NCBI GenBank assembly: GCA_902763615.1
Contig: CACWSX010000020.1
Location: 1 to 54,673, forward strand
Source of the DNA: an uncultured Prevotellaceae bacterium
Lineage (GTDB): Bacteria > Bacteroidota > Bacteroidia > Bacteroidales > Bacteroidaceae
Reading direction: 5' to 3'
Length of the DNA stretch: 54,673 nucleotides
Shown: positions 43,701 to 52,780 of the stretch, piece after piece
Numbering within the stretch: the stretch's first letter is position 1
How the letters are laid out: every line of letters starts with the position of its first letter
Program-made: the position numbers and the translations under genes
Notes under the pieces: model-generated
The model's database searches: none
Seen by the model: the letters and a program-made list of their open reading frames with translations, nothing else
What the model was told of the DNA's origin: nothing

Positions 43701-45181
43701 TTACCATTCAGTTCGATGTTGCTAAACGAATAGCCATTATAATCAAATGTAGGCACCTTGCCATTGACTTTCAGGTCAGGTGTCCCTCCTGTTCGTAGTT
43801 TCCCTGCAAATGACAAGTCTGCAACCAGTTTTCCGAAACGCTCATTGTTTGTCAACTGTTTCAGGTCGAATTCCGGGGTGGTGACGGTACCTTCAAACTC
43901 GCCATTGCCATTCTTGTGGAGGTTCAGCTCGGCTTCTCCAATGGTGGTAGCAAGATTGCCTCGGGCCATCATCATACCGTTATGATCTCCGCTGAACAGA
44001 CCATGTATCTTCAGTGAACCGATTCTGGTTATTTCTTCTGGAATGGCCTCGATATTCTTATGAAGGAAGTCAATAACCGTTTCCGACAACAGCAACTGGG
44101 GTAAGTCCAGTTTCCATGCTGGTGTCTTATCCTGCCAACCATCGAAAAAGCCGTTGGCCGAGAGTTTGATGTCGCCTGCCTCCGAGGCGATATCCAAGTG
44201 TGGAATATCAATATGTCGGTAGGTGCCATTGAAACGTGACGAGAACGATAACTGCCTCTGGAAATTCTTTAGCGAAGGATAGAAAGCTCTTAGGTCAGAG
44301 GGCGTTATGGAAGAATTGTCGATAGCACCACAATAGATGAGCGATGATGTCACAAGTCCCTTTTCATCCCATTGATAGCTCGCATCCAAGGAGTCTATCT
44401 GCAAGCGTGAGCTAGGCATTTCCAACAGGAATTCACGCAATTCGGCTTGCTTCTTGTCAGCATGCAGACGAAGCGACAGACGATTCACTGCAATACCGGA
44501 GTGTTCCTTAAAACCAAGTCGCTTAATCTGAACATTCAACGAGTCGTCGGTCAAGGCCTTCAACAGAATGTGGGCACTGATATCTGAAACATACAGATGC
44601 TGCGGATTAAACTGTCCCGGTGTTTTGGCTACATCCTGACGGTCGAATCTCACACTCGAATGTCGCATGATAAAAGTGTTCACTCGTAAGTCGAGAGGTG
44701 TGTGGCTGGTGGTGTCCTTCGATGCCAGCGAATCGATCACAAACTGGAAATTGGGCTTCGACAACGAATCTTTCTGATAAAAATGGGCATTGGCACCAAA
44801 TAATTGTGCCGATGAAATGCGTATTTTTCCAGTTGATAGCGGAAGCAGGTCGATGCTCGCCGAAAGACGTGAAATTTTCAGCATCCGCTTATTCTGTTGG
44901 TCCAGTATGGTCACATCATCGATGATCATACGATTAAACAGTCCGATGTCTACACGCCCGACACTCACATAGGTGCCAAGCTTGTCGCTAAGTATCTGGG
45001 CAATCTTGCTGCCTATCAAGTCCTGACAGAAAGGCAGACGGGTTGCACCCATCACCAAGAGGTATAGAGCCAAAAGACTCCATACAGTCCAGCTGATGAT
45101 GTGCTTCAATGTCTTCAAATTAGCTATTTCTGTTAGATACGGATAGCAAACAATTGCAGGTTTCCGCGAAATTCTCCGCAA
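40715..45181 (-). CDS. tamB: TamB-family translocation/assembly protein
   Basis: TamB-like proteins bridge the inner and outer membranes and help move lipids or assemble outer-membrane proteins. The product (1488 aa) has one N-terminal membrane helix (HIISWTVWSLLALYLLVMG), a very long repetitive beta structure, and the TamB/DUF490 domain at the C-terminal end (GTYTVDHGTYGVTIQNIIKK, LNITGQPESPQVDFDLEMP), with a Lys-rich tail. The frame opens at TTG 45181 with no ATG before the helix. A -7-like box TACATTTG at 45186-45179 suggests that the true start is TTG 45118, giving MKTLKHIISWTVW. No TamA gene is adjacent. Confidence 0.88.
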   Translation of the reverse strand: MRRISRKPAIVCYPYLTEIANLKTLKHIISWTVWSLLALYLLVMGATRLPFCQDLIGSKIAQILSDKLGTYVSVGRVDIGLFNRMIIDDVTILDQQNKRMLKISRLSASIDLLPLSTGKIRISSAQLFGANAHFYQKDSLSKPNFQFVIDSLASKDTTSHTPLDLRVNTFIMRHSSVRFDRQDVAKTPGQFNPQHLYVSDISAHILLKALTDDSLNVQIKRLGFKEHSGIAVNRLSLRLHADKKQAELREFLLEMPSSRLQIDSLDASYQWDEKGLVTSSLIYCGAIDNSSITPSDLRAFYPSLKNFQRQLSFSSRFNGTYRHIDIPHLDIASEAGDIKLSANGFFDGWQDKTPAWKLDLPQLLLSETVIDFLHKNIEAIPEEITRIGSLKIHGLFSGDHNGMMMARGNLATTIGEAELNLHKNGNGEFEGTVTTPEFDLKQLTNNERFGKLVADLSFAGKLRTGGTPDLKVNGKVPTFDYNGYSFSNIELNGNYSPQGYDGLVKIDDSNIIASLEGGVTGIKGEQKHLNLSGTIEHFVPQALGFTDQWGPAVFSGNIQADVTASKLKDAIGSLRISNFSMTEDDQSQPYRIDNLLLTSDIEEGRRVLSLISDFAKVDLQGDFELGTLPQSFINMIGSKLPTLPGLPKYKDNARNNFIARLQVYKSDWLQRLLKVNLNIMQPATLDMRVNDNTHTFNLDSHLPAFTYDGSAYYNGEVHLSSPTDTLLCDVNVTQGSGSDKLDLSILAKAIDNNLDTRISWNGGNTTNHMSGELNSITTLYRNLAEKPEAHVRIQPSHIILNDTVWNVEPSDILYSENNLLIDHFNVHHHQQHITIDGRASKNSQDSLTIDLNEVEVSYILDLVNFDAVEFSGKITGTAVAKSVFDEFDAHAKLDVNNFKFERGRMGTLHAFVFWNKQKEQIDINAQANDGPGVFTDIYGFVSPTHNTIALNIDAHQTYIDFMHNFTNSFLSHITGHADGSLLLAGTLDEMNLTGKLAVEGEASVTALNTTYQMDRDTVVFIPDEIELRGLPLTDRYGHRATLSGGIHHKHLTSLTFDLFVNADNLLAYDFKDFDDSNFYGTVFATGDVSIKGRPGEVTIDCNITPQENSVFVYNASSPDAISNQEFIQWGSGSSQKVVRNLTSANSDDEEIDIPTDIYINFLINCTPAATLRLLMDANTNDYITLNGDGTIRATFYNKGPFNMFGTYTVDHGTYGVTIQNIIKKNFTFNPGGTIVFGGDPYMAALNLQALHTVSGVSLSDLNIGSSFASNTIRVNCLMNITGQPESPQVDFDLEMPTVNADEQQMIRSVINGQQEMNQQVLYLLGIGRFYNRGLNNATTQQDQTSLAMQSLLSGTLSAQINTLLNTVIKNDNWNFGANITTGNEGWHNAEYEGLISGRMLNNRLLLNGQFGYRDNATRATKSFIGDFDIQYLLFPNGNLSVKMYNMTNDRYFTKSSLNTQGIGLIMKKDFNGLGDLFSSEKKKRKKKN

Positions 45182-45251
45182 ATGTACGATAAAAAGTTGT
45201 GATTTCTACATTTTTCGGAAAGAAATTACGCTGCATATTCATATTTTTTAT

Positions 45252-45259
45252 TAATTTTG
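45252..45259 (+). promoter_or_regulatory. -7 box of the nqr operon
   Basis: TAATTTTG, 39 bases before the nqrA ATG at 45299. The -33 position holds no TTTG. The next genes through nqrF follow without a further promoter or terminator. Confidence 0.4.
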
Positions 45260-45298
45260 CATCCATCTTGGTACAACTATTCACAAACATTTATATAA

Positions 45299-46645
45299 AT
45301 GGAAGGTAACTTAATTAAATTAAGCAAAGGCTTGGACATTCATCTTCAAGGCAAGGCTGAGGAGAAAAAGATCCAGTTGAAGTCGAATGGCAAATATGCA
45401 TTAGTGCCTGACGATTTCGAGGGGGTCACTCCAAAAGTCGTTGTCAAGGAGGGTGACAAGGTTAAAGCCGGGGATGCCTTGTTTGTCAACAAACAGTATC
45501 CCGATGTGAAGTTTGCCTCGCCTGTGAGCGGTACCGTCCGCGAAGTGGTGCGTGGTGAACGCAGGAAAGTGCTCTGCATCAAGGTTGATGCCGATGCTCA
45601 GCAGGAGTTTGCGGACTTCGGAAAGCGCGACGTTGGCAGCATGAGTGGCGAGCAAGTGATAAATGCGCTGCTGGAAGCAGGCTTGTTTGGTTACATCAAT
45701 CAGTTGCCTTATGCTGTGTCCACCAATCCGAGTGTCCAGCCGAAGGCAATTTTTGTTTCTGCCCTTAGGGACAAACCCCTCGCTGCTGATTTCGAATACG
45801 AGGTGAAAGGTCAGGAACAGGATTTCCAGACTGGTCTGACGGCGCTTTCGAAGATCGCCAAGACCTACTTGGGTGTCGGTGTTAATTCTGCCTTGAAAGG
45901 CATGAACGATGTCGTGGTGAATGTCTTCGACGGCAAATGCCCTGCAGGCAATGTCGGTGTTCAGGTGAACCATGTCGACCCTGTGAACAAGGGTGAGGTG
46001 GTATGGACCATCGGCGATCCTACTGTGGTGCTCTTCATCGGACGTCTCTTCAACACCGGTAAGGTGAACCTCTCTCGTACCGTAGCCCTTTGTGGCAGCG
46101 AGATCACCAGTCCTGCCTACGTCGACATGCTGGTGGGTGAGGAACTCTCAACGCTTCTGAGCAACAGCTATGATGCTTCAAAAAGCGTGCGTATCATCAA
46201 TGGTAACGTGTTGACGGGCAAGCCCACCACGAAGGAAGGCTTCCTCGGCGCTCATACCAGCGAAATCACCGTGATTCCCGAGGGCAACGATGCCGACGAG
46301 ATGCTGGGATGGATTCTCCCACGCTTCAAGCAGTTCTCCGTGAACCGCAGCTACTTCTCCTGGCTTTTAGGCAAGAAGCAGTATGCGCTTGATGCCCGCG
46401 TCAAGGGTGGCGAGCGTCACATGATCATGAGCGGTGAATACGACCGTGTGCTGCCGATGGACATCTACGGCGAATATCTCATCAAGGCCATCATCTCTGG
46501 CGACATCGACCGTCAGGAGCAGTTGGGCATCTACGAGGTAGCGCCCGAGGACTTCGCCCTGGCAGAGTTCGTCGACTCCTCGAAGCTTGAATTGCAGCGC
46601 ATCGTGCGTGAAGGTCTCAACATTTTACGTAAAGAAAACGCATAA
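45299..46645 (+). CDS. nqrA: Na+-translocating NADH:quinone reductase subunit A
   Basis: NqrA is the cytoplasmic subunit that binds ubiquinone or menaquinone near the membrane. The 448-aa protein begins with the typical KLSKGLDIHLQGKAEEK and contains a biotinyl-lipoyl-like fold (VVKEGDKVKAGDALFVNK). The SLBB-type region and the conserved C-terminal segment (YGEYLIKAIISGDIDRQEQLGIYEV) follow. It is the first gene of nqrABCDEF, 4 bases before nqrB. Confidence 0.97.
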   Translation: MEGNLIKLSKGLDIHLQGKAEEKKIQLKSNGKYALVPDDFEGVTPKVVVKEGDKVKAGDALFVNKQYPDVKFASPVSGTVREVVRGERRKVLCIKVDADAQQEFADFGKRDVGSMSGEQVINALLEAGLFGYINQLPYAVSTNPSVQPKAIFVSALRDKPLAADFEYEVKGQEQDFQTGLTALSKIAKTYLGVGVNSALKGMNDVVVNVFDGKCPAGNVGVQVNHVDPVNKGEVVWTIGDPTVVLFIGRLFNTGKVNLSRTVALCGSEITSPAYVDMLVGEELSTLLSNSYDASKSVRIINGNVLTGKPTTKEGFLGAHTSEITVIPEGNDADEMLGWILPRFKQFSVNRSYFSWLLGKKQYALDARVKGGERHMIMSGEYDRVLPMDIYGEYLIKAIISGDIDRQEQLGIYEVAPEDFALAEFVDSSKLELQRIVREGLNILRKENA

Positions 46646-46649
46646 CACT

Positions 46650-47810
46650 ATGAGCTTTTTAAGAAATTACCTCAATAAAATCAAGCCGAACTTCGAGGAG
46701 GGTGGCAAGCTACATGCCTTCCGCTCGGTGTTCGACGGCTTTGAGACCTTCCTTTACGTGCCCAACGACACGGCGAAGGCTGGTGGCGTGAACATTCACG
46801 ATGCCATCGACTCGAAGCGCATTATGAGTATGGTGGTCATCGCTCTGATGCCAGCCATGCTGTTCGGTATGTACAATATCGGCTATCAGAACTATCTCGC
46901 TTCTGGCACCCTCGCAAGTGCTGGTTTCTTCGAGATCTTCTTCTATGGCTTCCTGGCTGTACTGCCCAAGATTCTCGTCAGCTATATCGTCGGTCTGGGT
47001 ATCGAGTTTGCCTGGGCCCAGTGGAAGGGCGAGGAGATTCAGGAGGGTTACCTCGTATCGGGTATCATCATTCCGCTGATCATCCCCATTGGCTGTCCGC
47101 TGTGGATGCTGGCTCTGGCCTGCGCTTTCAGTGTCATTTTCTGTAAGGAGATTTTCGGTGGCACCGGTATGAATATCTTCAACCCCGCCATCGCAGCCCG
47201 TATGTTCCTCTTCTTCGCCTATCCGTCGAAGATGACAGGCGACACCATCTGGGTGGCTCAGAGCAGCTTCTTCGGTCTGGGCAACGATCTGCCCGATGGC
47301 TTTACCGCTGCCACACCACTCGGTCAGATCGGACAGGGTATCACCCCCGATGCTTCAGTGATGGATATGGTGCTTGGCTTTATTCCCGGTTCTATCGGTG
47401 AGACATCGCTCATCGCCATTGCCATTGGTGCCGTTATCCTGCTGTGGACGGGTATTGCCTCTTGGCGCACGATGCTGAGCGTGTTTGTTGGCGGTGCTGT
47501 ATTTGCATACATCTTCCAGGCCACAGGCTCGTCGATAGAGTGGTGGAAGCATTTCGTCATGGGTGGCTTCGCCTTCGGTGCTGTGTTCATGGCTACCGAC
47601 CCTGTCACCTCGTGCCGTACCACCACCGGTCAGTTCATCTATGGCTTCCTCATCGGTGCGATGGCCATCATCATCCGTGTGATGAATGCCGGCTATCCCG
47701 AGGGTATGATGCTGGCCATCTTCTTTGGTAATATGTTTGCTCCCACCATCGACCACTTCATTGTGGAGCGCAATATCTCGAAACGTTTAAAGAGAGGAGG
47801 TACCAAATGA
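46650..47810 (+). CDS. nqrB: Na+-translocating NADH:quinone reductase subunit B
   Basis: NqrB is the main membrane subunit, carrying a covalent FMN and riboflavin. ATG 46650 gives 386 aa; the frame extends upstream into nqrA without a good start. About ten membrane helices are visible. The segment FTAATPLGQIG probably carries the flavinylated Thr. The C-terminal end MFAPTIDHFIVERNISKRLKR is typical. The stop overlaps the nqrC start (ATGA). Confidence 0.96.
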   Translation: MSFLRNYLNKIKPNFEEGGKLHAFRSVFDGFETFLYVPNDTAKAGGVNIHDAIDSKRIMSMVVIALMPAMLFGMYNIGYQNYLASGTLASAGFFEIFFYGFLAVLPKILVSYIVGLGIEFAWAQWKGEEIQEGYLVSGIIIPLIIPIGCPLWMLALACAFSVIFCKEIFGGTGMNIFNPAIAARMFLFFAYPSKMTGDTIWVAQSSFFGLGNDLPDGFTAATPLGQIGQGITPDASVMDMVLGFIPGSIGETSLIAIAIGAVILLWTGIASWRTMLSVFVGGAVFAYIFQATGSSIEWWKHFVMGGFAFGAVFMATDPVTSCRTTTGQFIYGFLIGAMAIIIRVMNAGYPEGMMLAIFFGNMFAPTIDHFIVERNISKRLKRGGTK

Positions 47811-48526
47811 AACTGAATACTAATTCGAATTCGTACATTATTATATATAGTGCGATACTCGTGGTCATCGTGGCCTTCCTGCTGGCATTCGTCTATCAGG
47901 CGCTGAAGCCTATGCAGGACGCCAATGTGGCCCTCGATGTAAAGAAACAGATTCTCTATTCACTCAACATCCGCGACTTAGACGGTGCAGAGGCCGAAGC
48001 CAAGTATGCAGAGGTAGTAAAATCAGAGACTGAGGTTGACGGACAGAAAGCCTATGCCTGCCTTGTGGAAGGCGAGGAGATTATGGTCTTTAGCCTGAAG
48101 GGTATGGGCCTTTGGGGTGGAATCAGCGGTTATATCGCTCTTCATGGTGAAGATGATCCCACCGTCTACGGAGCCTATTTCAACCATGAGAGCGAGACGG
48201 CCGGCCTAGGTGCTGAAATCAAGGACTCGCAGGCCTGGCAGGAGAAGTTCATTGGCAAGAAGGTTTTTGCCGATGGTGACGTGGCTCTTTCTGTCGTAAA
48301 GAAGGTGGATGATCCTGAGACTCAGGTGGATTGTGTTACGGGAGCTACCTTGACCAGTAATGGTGTGAATGACATGATTAAACAGGGACTGAAGATCGCT
48401 GCACAACGATTTCTGAAAAAGTCGCAAGCTGACTGCTGCGAATCTGAGAAAGCAGACTCGTGCTGTACCGGCGACAAATCCAAGGACTGTTGCTCAGAAC
48501 CTGAACTTAAAGTTAGGGAGGAATAA
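47807..48526 (+). CDS. nqrC: Na+-translocating NADH:quinone reductase subunit C, Cys-rich tail
   Basis: The 239-aa subunit has one N-terminal membrane helix (about 10-32) and a periplasmic FMN-binding domain with the flavinylation motif VTGATLTSNGV (covalent FMN on Thr). Attachment requires ApbE, which is not in the window. Unusually, the last 35 residues contain seven Cys, six of them as three CC pairs (ADCCES, SCCTG, DCCSE). This is beyond the normal end of the family and unlike any cofactor site I know in NqrC. The stop is 2 bases before nqrD. Confidence 0.94.
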   Translation: MKLNTNSNSYIIIYSAILVVIVAFLLAFVYQALKPMQDANVALDVKKQILYSLNIRDLDGAEAEAKYAEVVKSETEVDGQKAYACLVEGEEIMVFSLKGMGLWGGISGYIALHGEDDPTVYGAYFNHESETAGLGAEIKDSQAWQEKFIGKKVFADGDVALSVVKKVDDPETQVDCVTGATLTSNGVNDMIKQGLKIAAQRFLKKSQADCCESEKADSCCTGDKSKDCCSEPELKVREE

Positions 48527-48528
48527 CT

Positions 48529-49152
48529 ATGGCATTGTTAAGTAAACAGAATAAAGAGGTCTTTACTAATCCGTTGAACCTCGACCACCCGATCCTCGGA
48601 CAGGTATTGGGTATCTGCTCGGCACTCGCCGTCACTTCGCAGCTGAAGCCAGCTATCGTGATGGGACTCGCTGTGACGGTCATTACCGCCTTCGCGAATG
48701 TGATTATCTCAATTATCCGCAACACCATTCCTAACCGCATCCGTATTGTGGTGCAGCTGGTGGTCGTGGCGGCTCTTGTTACTATCGTTTCTCAGATCCT
48801 GAAGGCTTTCGCTTATGACGTGAGCGTTCAGTTGAGCGTGTATGTAGGTCTGATCATTACCAACTGTATCCTCATGGGTCGCCTCGAGGCCTTCGCCATG
48901 CAGAACAAGCCCTGGCCTTCGTTCCTCGACGGTGTGGGCAACGGCCTTGGCTATGCCATGATTCTGGTGATTGTGGGTGCTGTCCGTGAATTGCTCGGTC
49001 GCGGTTCGTTGCTGGGCTTCCAGATTATCCCCGACGCCTGCTACGACTTCGGCTATGTGAACAACGGTATGATGACGATGCCAGCTATGGCACTCATCCT
49101 CGTTGGTTGTGTGATTTGGGTACATCGTGCATATTTTTATAAGGAGAAGTAA
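48529..49152 (+). CDS. nqrD: Na+-translocating NADH:quinone reductase subunit D
   Basis: The 207-aa integral membrane subunit has six helices and, with NqrE, holds a [2Fe-2S] centre between half-helices. Conserved Cys are visible in LGICSALAV (near 28) and TNCILMGR (near 110). It begins FTNPLNLDHPILGQ and ends IWVHRAYFYKEK. The spacing to nqrE is 3 bases. Frame and length are normal. Confidence 0.96.
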   Translation: MALLSKQNKEVFTNPLNLDHPILGQVLGICSALAVTSQLKPAIVMGLAVTVITAFANVIISIIRNTIPNRIRIVVQLVVVAALVTIVSQILKAFAYDVSVQLSVYVGLIITNCILMGRLEAFAMQNKPWPSFLDGVGNGLGYAMILVIVGAVRELLGRGSLLGFQIIPDACYDFGYVNNGMMTMPAMALILVGCVIWVHRAYFYKEK

Positions 49153-49155
49153 GAT

Positions 49156-49701
49156 ATGGAACATATAATCAGTTTATTATTCCGGTCGATATTTGTCGAC
49201 AATATGATCTTCGCTTTCTTCCTCGGCATGTGCTCATATCTGGCTGTGTCGAAGACCGTGAAGACCTCTCTGGGACTCGGTCTTGCTGTGACCTTCGTGT
49301 TGACAGTGACCGTTCCTGTGAACTATCTGTTGCAGACCAAGGTCTTGGGTCCTGACTGTCTCGCTGAGGGCGTCGACCTGAGCTACCTGTCGTTTATCCT
49401 CTTCATCGCCGTGATTGCCGGTATGGTGCAGCTCGTTGAGATGACGGTCGAGAAGTATTCGCCCTCGCTCTATGCTGCGCTGGGTATCTTCCTGCCGCTG
49501 ATTGCTGTAAACTGCGCTATCATGGGTGCTTCGCTCTTCATGCAGCAGCGCATCCTCATGGATCCTTCCAACTCGCAGGCCATTACCTCTATCCTCGATG
49601 CCGTTGTCTATGGCTTCTCCCAAGCCCTTGCAGGGCCTCGGCATTGTGTTTATCACCGTCGGCCTCATGGCTATGGCGATGATGTGTTTCTCTGGACTTA
49701 A
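49156..49701 (+). CDS. nqrE: nqrE with internal deletion and frameshifted C-terminus
   Basis: The first 154 codons encode a normal NqrE, including the iron-sulfur Cys in [10 protein letters not shown] and [10 protein letters not shown]. After VVYGF (about 49617) the frame runs into an unrelated tail ([20 protein letters not shown]) and stops at 49701. The expected C-terminus is present just downstream in another frame: [20 protein letters not shown] and FSGLNI, ending 49708. The missing piece is the glycine-rich loop plus helix normally reading like GSGIGW-LAIV-AAIREK, about 25 residues. So about 75 bases, not a multiple of three, seem to be lost. Either the strain has a broken NqrE or the assembly has an error here. 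Confidence 0.85.
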   Translation: MEHIISLLFRSIFVDNMIFAFFLGMCSYLAVSKTVKTSLGLGLAVTFVLTVTVPVNYLLQTKVLGPDCLAEGVDLSYLSFILFIAVIAGMVQLVEMTVEKYSPSLYAALGIFLPLIAVNCAIMGASLFMQQRILMDPSNSQAITSILDAVVYGFSQALAGPRHCVYHRRPHGYGDDVFLWT

Positions 49702-49714
49702 TATTTGATAAGGT

Positions 49715-50983
49715 ATGGCACAGTTTATAGCATATAGTATAGGAGTATTTCTCCTGGTGATTATCCTCCTGGTGATTGTCCTGCTCGTAGCGAAGAAGTA
49801 TCTCTCGCCCTCGGGCAATGTGAATATCGAGATCAACGGCGACCGTACCATCTCTGTAGCCCAGGGTAATAACCTGATGGCGACGCTGAATCAGAACGGC
49901 ATCTTCCTGCCTTCAGCCTGTGGTGGTAAGGCCAGCTGCGGACAGTGTAAGGTACAGGTGCTTGAGGGTGGGGGAGAAATCCTCGACTCCGAGAAGCCCC
50001 ACTTCACCCGTAAGCAGATCAAGGACCACTGGCGTCTGGGTTGTCAGTGTAAGGTGAAGGGCGATCTGAAGATCCATGTCGACGAAAGTATCCTTGGCGT
50101 CAAGGAGTACGAGTGTACCGTCATCTCCAACAAGAACGTGGCTACGTTTATCAAGGAGTTCAAGGTACAGCTGCCTCCGGGCGAGCACATGGACTTCCTG
50201 CCTGGCTCTTACGCTCAGATCAAGATTCCTAAGTTCGACTGCATCGACTATGATAAGGATTTCGACAAGAGCCTCATCGGCGACGAGTATCTGCCCAGCT
50301 GGGAGAAGTTCGGTCTGTTCCCGCTGAAGTGTAAGAACCCCGAGGACACCATCCGTGCTTACTCCATGGCCAACTATCCGGCCGAGGGCGATGTCTTCAT
50401 GCTTACCGTACGTATTGCCACACCGCCGTTCAAGCCCGACAAGAGCGGCTTCATGGAGGTCAACCCGGGTATCGCATCTTCATATATCTTCTCGCTGAAA
50501 CCCGGCGACAAGGTCATCATGAGCGGTCCGTTCGGTGATTTCCATCCGCACTTCGATTCTAAGAAGGAGATGATTTGGGTTGGTGGTGGTGCCGGTATGG
50601 CTCCGCTGCGCGCACAGATCATGCACATGACGAAGACGCTCCATACCACCGATCGCGAGATGCACTATTTCTATGGCGCCCGCGCCCTCAACGAGGTGTT
50701 CTATCTCGACGACTTCCTGGGACTGGAGAAGGAGTATCCCAACTTCCACTTCCACCTGGCCCTCGACCGTCCCGACCCGGCAGCCGATGCCGCTGGCGTG
50801 AAGTACACCCCGGGCTTCGTCCATCAGGTGATGCTCAACACCTATCTGAAGGACCACGAGGCCCCCGAGGATGTGGAGTACTACATGTGCGGTCCCGGCC
50901 CGATGTCGGCAGCCGTCGTCTCGATGCTCGACTCGCTCGGTGTCGATCCCGAGTCGATCATGTACGATAACTTCGGTGGATAA
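49715..50983 (+). CDS. nqrF: Na+-translocating NADH:quinone reductase subunit F
   Basis: NqrF takes electrons from NADH. The 422-aa protein has one N-terminal membrane helix, a ferredoxin domain with Cys69, Cys75, Cys78 and Cys110, an FAD domain (RAYSMANYP) and an NADH domain ([12 protein letters not shown], later [13 protein letters not shown]). It ends with the expected aromatic DNFGG. It is the last gene of the operon and is followed by a hairpin terminator. Confidence 0.97.
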   Translation: MAQFIAYSIGVFLLVIILLVIVLLVAKKYLSPSGNVNIEINGDRTISVAQGNNLMATLNQNGIFLPSACGGKASCGQCKVQVLEGGGEILDSEKPHFTRKQIKDHWRLGCQCKVKGDLKIHVDESILGVKEYECTVISNKNVATFIKEFKVQLPPGEHMDFLPGSYAQIKIPKFDCIDYDKDFDKSLIGDEYLPSWEKFGLFPLKCKNPEDTIRAYSMANYPAEGDVFMLTVRIATPPFKPDKSGFMEVNPGIASSYIFSLKPGDKVIMSGPFGDFHPHFDSKKEMIWVGGGAGMAPLRAQIMHMTKTLHTTDREMHYFYGARALNEVFYLDDFLGLEKEYPNFHFHLALDRPDPAADAAGVKYTPGFVHQVMLNTYLKDHEAPEDVEYYMCGPGPMSAAVVSMLDSLGVDPESIMYDNFGG

Positions 50984-50993
50984 TCCACAAAAA

Positions 50994-51026
50994 AATTCCC
51001 TCGCAAATGCGGGGGAATTCTTTTTT
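50994..51026 (+). terminator. Terminator of the nqr operon
   Basis: AATTCCCTCGCA (50994-51005) pairs with TGCGGGGGAATT (51008-51019) with one T-G wobble, followed by C and six T (51021-51026). It begins 10 bases after the nqrF stop. Confidence 0.85.
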
Positions 51027-51036
51027 AGTCGATCGT

Positions 51037-51076
51037 GATACCAATGATACCGTGATACCGTGATACCCGTGATACC
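51037..51076. repeat. GTGATACC array, copy A
   Basis: A 40-base stretch made of five GATACC units spaced by 2-3 bases. It is identical to 53626-53665 and, reversed, to 53443-53482 with one change. It lies between the nqr terminator and the stop of the HU-HIG gene. Confidence 0.8.
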
Positions 51077-51098
51077 TTTTTGGGGATCGAGTGTTTGA

Positions 51099-52760
51099 CT
51101 AGTCCTTGTCGAGGCCGTCGTCGCCGTCATCCTCACTACTGCTACGCTGGATGGTGATCGACGCAATGGTCGTGCCATCGTTGGTAATCACGAGATGCGA
51201 GGTGCCGCTCTGCGAGAGCGCGCCCGATACCTGCGCATGCTCATCATCGTAGGTGATGCTGGTGAGGTGAGTACCCGACATGTCGCTGGCCTGCAGCTCG
51301 TCGAGGTTCTGGCCGACGAGGAACACCTCGAAGGCACCCGTCTCCTGATCGGCGATGATGGTCGTCGATACGGGCTGCGTAGCACCCTCAGCGGTCAGCT
51401 TCAAACCGGTGATGCTCACGCTCGGGGTGACAGCCACGAGGGCGGCCACGAAGATGGCCTGCTCATCAACCACCACCTTGAAGTCACCCGGCTGGGCATT
51501 GGAGATGGTGGCCTGGATCAAGGTGTCCGACTGCGAACCGAGGGTGATCTGCGAGCCAGCAGGCACCACGAAGTTCTCGGCTGTCAGCTCTGCCAGTCCG
51601 GAGCCAGAGATAGCGATGCTATAGTTGTTGCCGGCGGTGATGGTGGTCGAGCCGCCGTTGTTCAGAGCATCGCCGTTGGCGGTGACAGACACGATCGAGG
51701 TACCGCCAGCCGCACCGAACGACAGGTTATACACGCAGGGCTCGCCCGTTGCTGCCTGTACGCTCACAGGCCAGTTGCCGCTGCCCGAGGGCGTGAAGAG
51801 AATCACCATCTCAGTCTCGTTGAGAGCCGAGGGCTCCACCACCGTATTGCCCACCTTGATCACGGTGGCATCGCTGAAGTTGGCACCGATGAGTCGGATC
51901 TTCACCTCCTTGCCTGCCTCATACTTCACCGTACCACCTACAGGCACAGGTGCACCGTCGATAATCACGGCCGAGATGTAGGGCAGCGTCTGGAGATTGC
52001 CGAAGGCACGCTCCACGATCACGTTGCCGTCCTTGTCCTTGAGCTGGAAGCTCTTGATGGCCACATAATCGGGATACGACTTCAGCAGTTCCTTGAGGTT
52101 CACCGACAGCTGGTTGTAGCTCAGGCTGAGCAGCTTGCCGGCCAGCAGGCTCGAATGCTCCGCACCCTCCCCGTCGAGCATCACCACGCGCATGGGGGTG
52201 CTGCCCAGATAGGTCTGCGAGAGGCGCGTACCGTTCATCACCAGTCGGGTGACGGGCGGCACCATATAGGTGCGTCCTGCGGTGAGCGGGATGAGCTGTG
52301 CCCCCTTGCCGAAGGCCATGCTCTTCACGGCAATCACGCCGTCGCTCACATAGCCCTCCTGTTCCACGTCGGTAGAGATGGCGGTGTTGGCAATCATCGC
52401 CTTCAGGTCAGGATCGGGCAGGAAGCGGATGTTAATACCACGCAGATTCTTCGAGAAGTCGGCGGTGAACTCAGCCTCGCTGCCGGTACTCTTGGCGCGG
52501 ACGCCGATGGAGAAGGTACCGAGGTTCGGAATCTGCACCGAATGGCCGTTGAGCACGAAGTAGTTCATGGCATCAAATAGGGCCTCCATGGCCATCTCGA
52601 TGCTCGACTCGGGAACGGCAGCTGCCTTGGCAGCGTAGGCCACGATGGCGTCATAGGCAATCGTGGAGTAGCGGCTGGCCTGGCCAACGAGCTTCTCGGT
52701 GTCGTTGAAGCCGATGCGGCGGGCCTTGTAGCCAATGTTGATTTGTCCTTTCTTAGTCAT
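51099..52760 (-). CDS. HU-HIG protein: HU-like DNA-binding domain plus Ig-like domains
   Basis: The 553-aa protein begins with a HU/IHF-like domain (residues about 1-115: LVGQASRYSTIAYDAIVAYA, MNYFVLNGHSVQIPNLGTFSIGV). A linker (about 120-230) is followed by several Ig/IPT-like beta-sandwich domains (about 240-540). It ends in an acidic tail (SSSEDDGDDGLDKD). There is no signal peptide. This is the Bacteroidetes HU-HIG type (HU fused to wHTH, Ig or Gly-rich modules), whose role is not settled. It is 20 bases after the smaller HU gene and likely co-transcribed. Confidence 0.85.
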   Translation of the reverse strand: MTKKGQINIGYKARRIGFNDTEKLVGQASRYSTIAYDAIVAYAAKAAAVPESSIEMAMEALFDAMNYFVLNGHSVQIPNLGTFSIGVRAKSTGSEAEFTADFSKNLRGINIRFLPDPDLKAMIANTAISTDVEQEGYVSDGVIAVKSMAFGKGAQLIPLTAGRTYMVPPVTRLVMNGTRLSQTYLGSTPMRVVMLDGEGAEHSSLLAGKLLSLSYNQLSVNLKELLKSYPDYVAIKSFQLKDKDGNVIVERAFGNLQTLPYISAVIIDGAPVPVGGTVKYEAGKEVKIRLIGANFSDATVIKVGNTVVEPSALNETEMVILFTPSGSGNWPVSVQAATGEPCVYNLSFGAAGGTSIVSVTANGDALNNGGSTTITAGNNYSIAISGSGLAELTAENFVVPAGSQITLGSQSDTLIQATISNAQPGDFKVVVDEQAIFVAALVAVTPSVSITGLKLTAEGATQPVSTTIIADQETGAFEVFLVGQNLDELQASDMSGTHLTSITYDDEHAQVSGALSQSGTSHLVITNDGTTIASITIQRSSSEDDGDDGLDKD

Positions 52761-52780
52761 AGCAACATACTTTTTCAGGG

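Noticed and set aside
51195-52580. 461-codon open frame opposite the HU-HIG gene
   Set aside because: The sense strand encodes a clear HU plus Ig-like protein with operon context. The antisense product is His/Gly/Arg-rich with no start signal or family.
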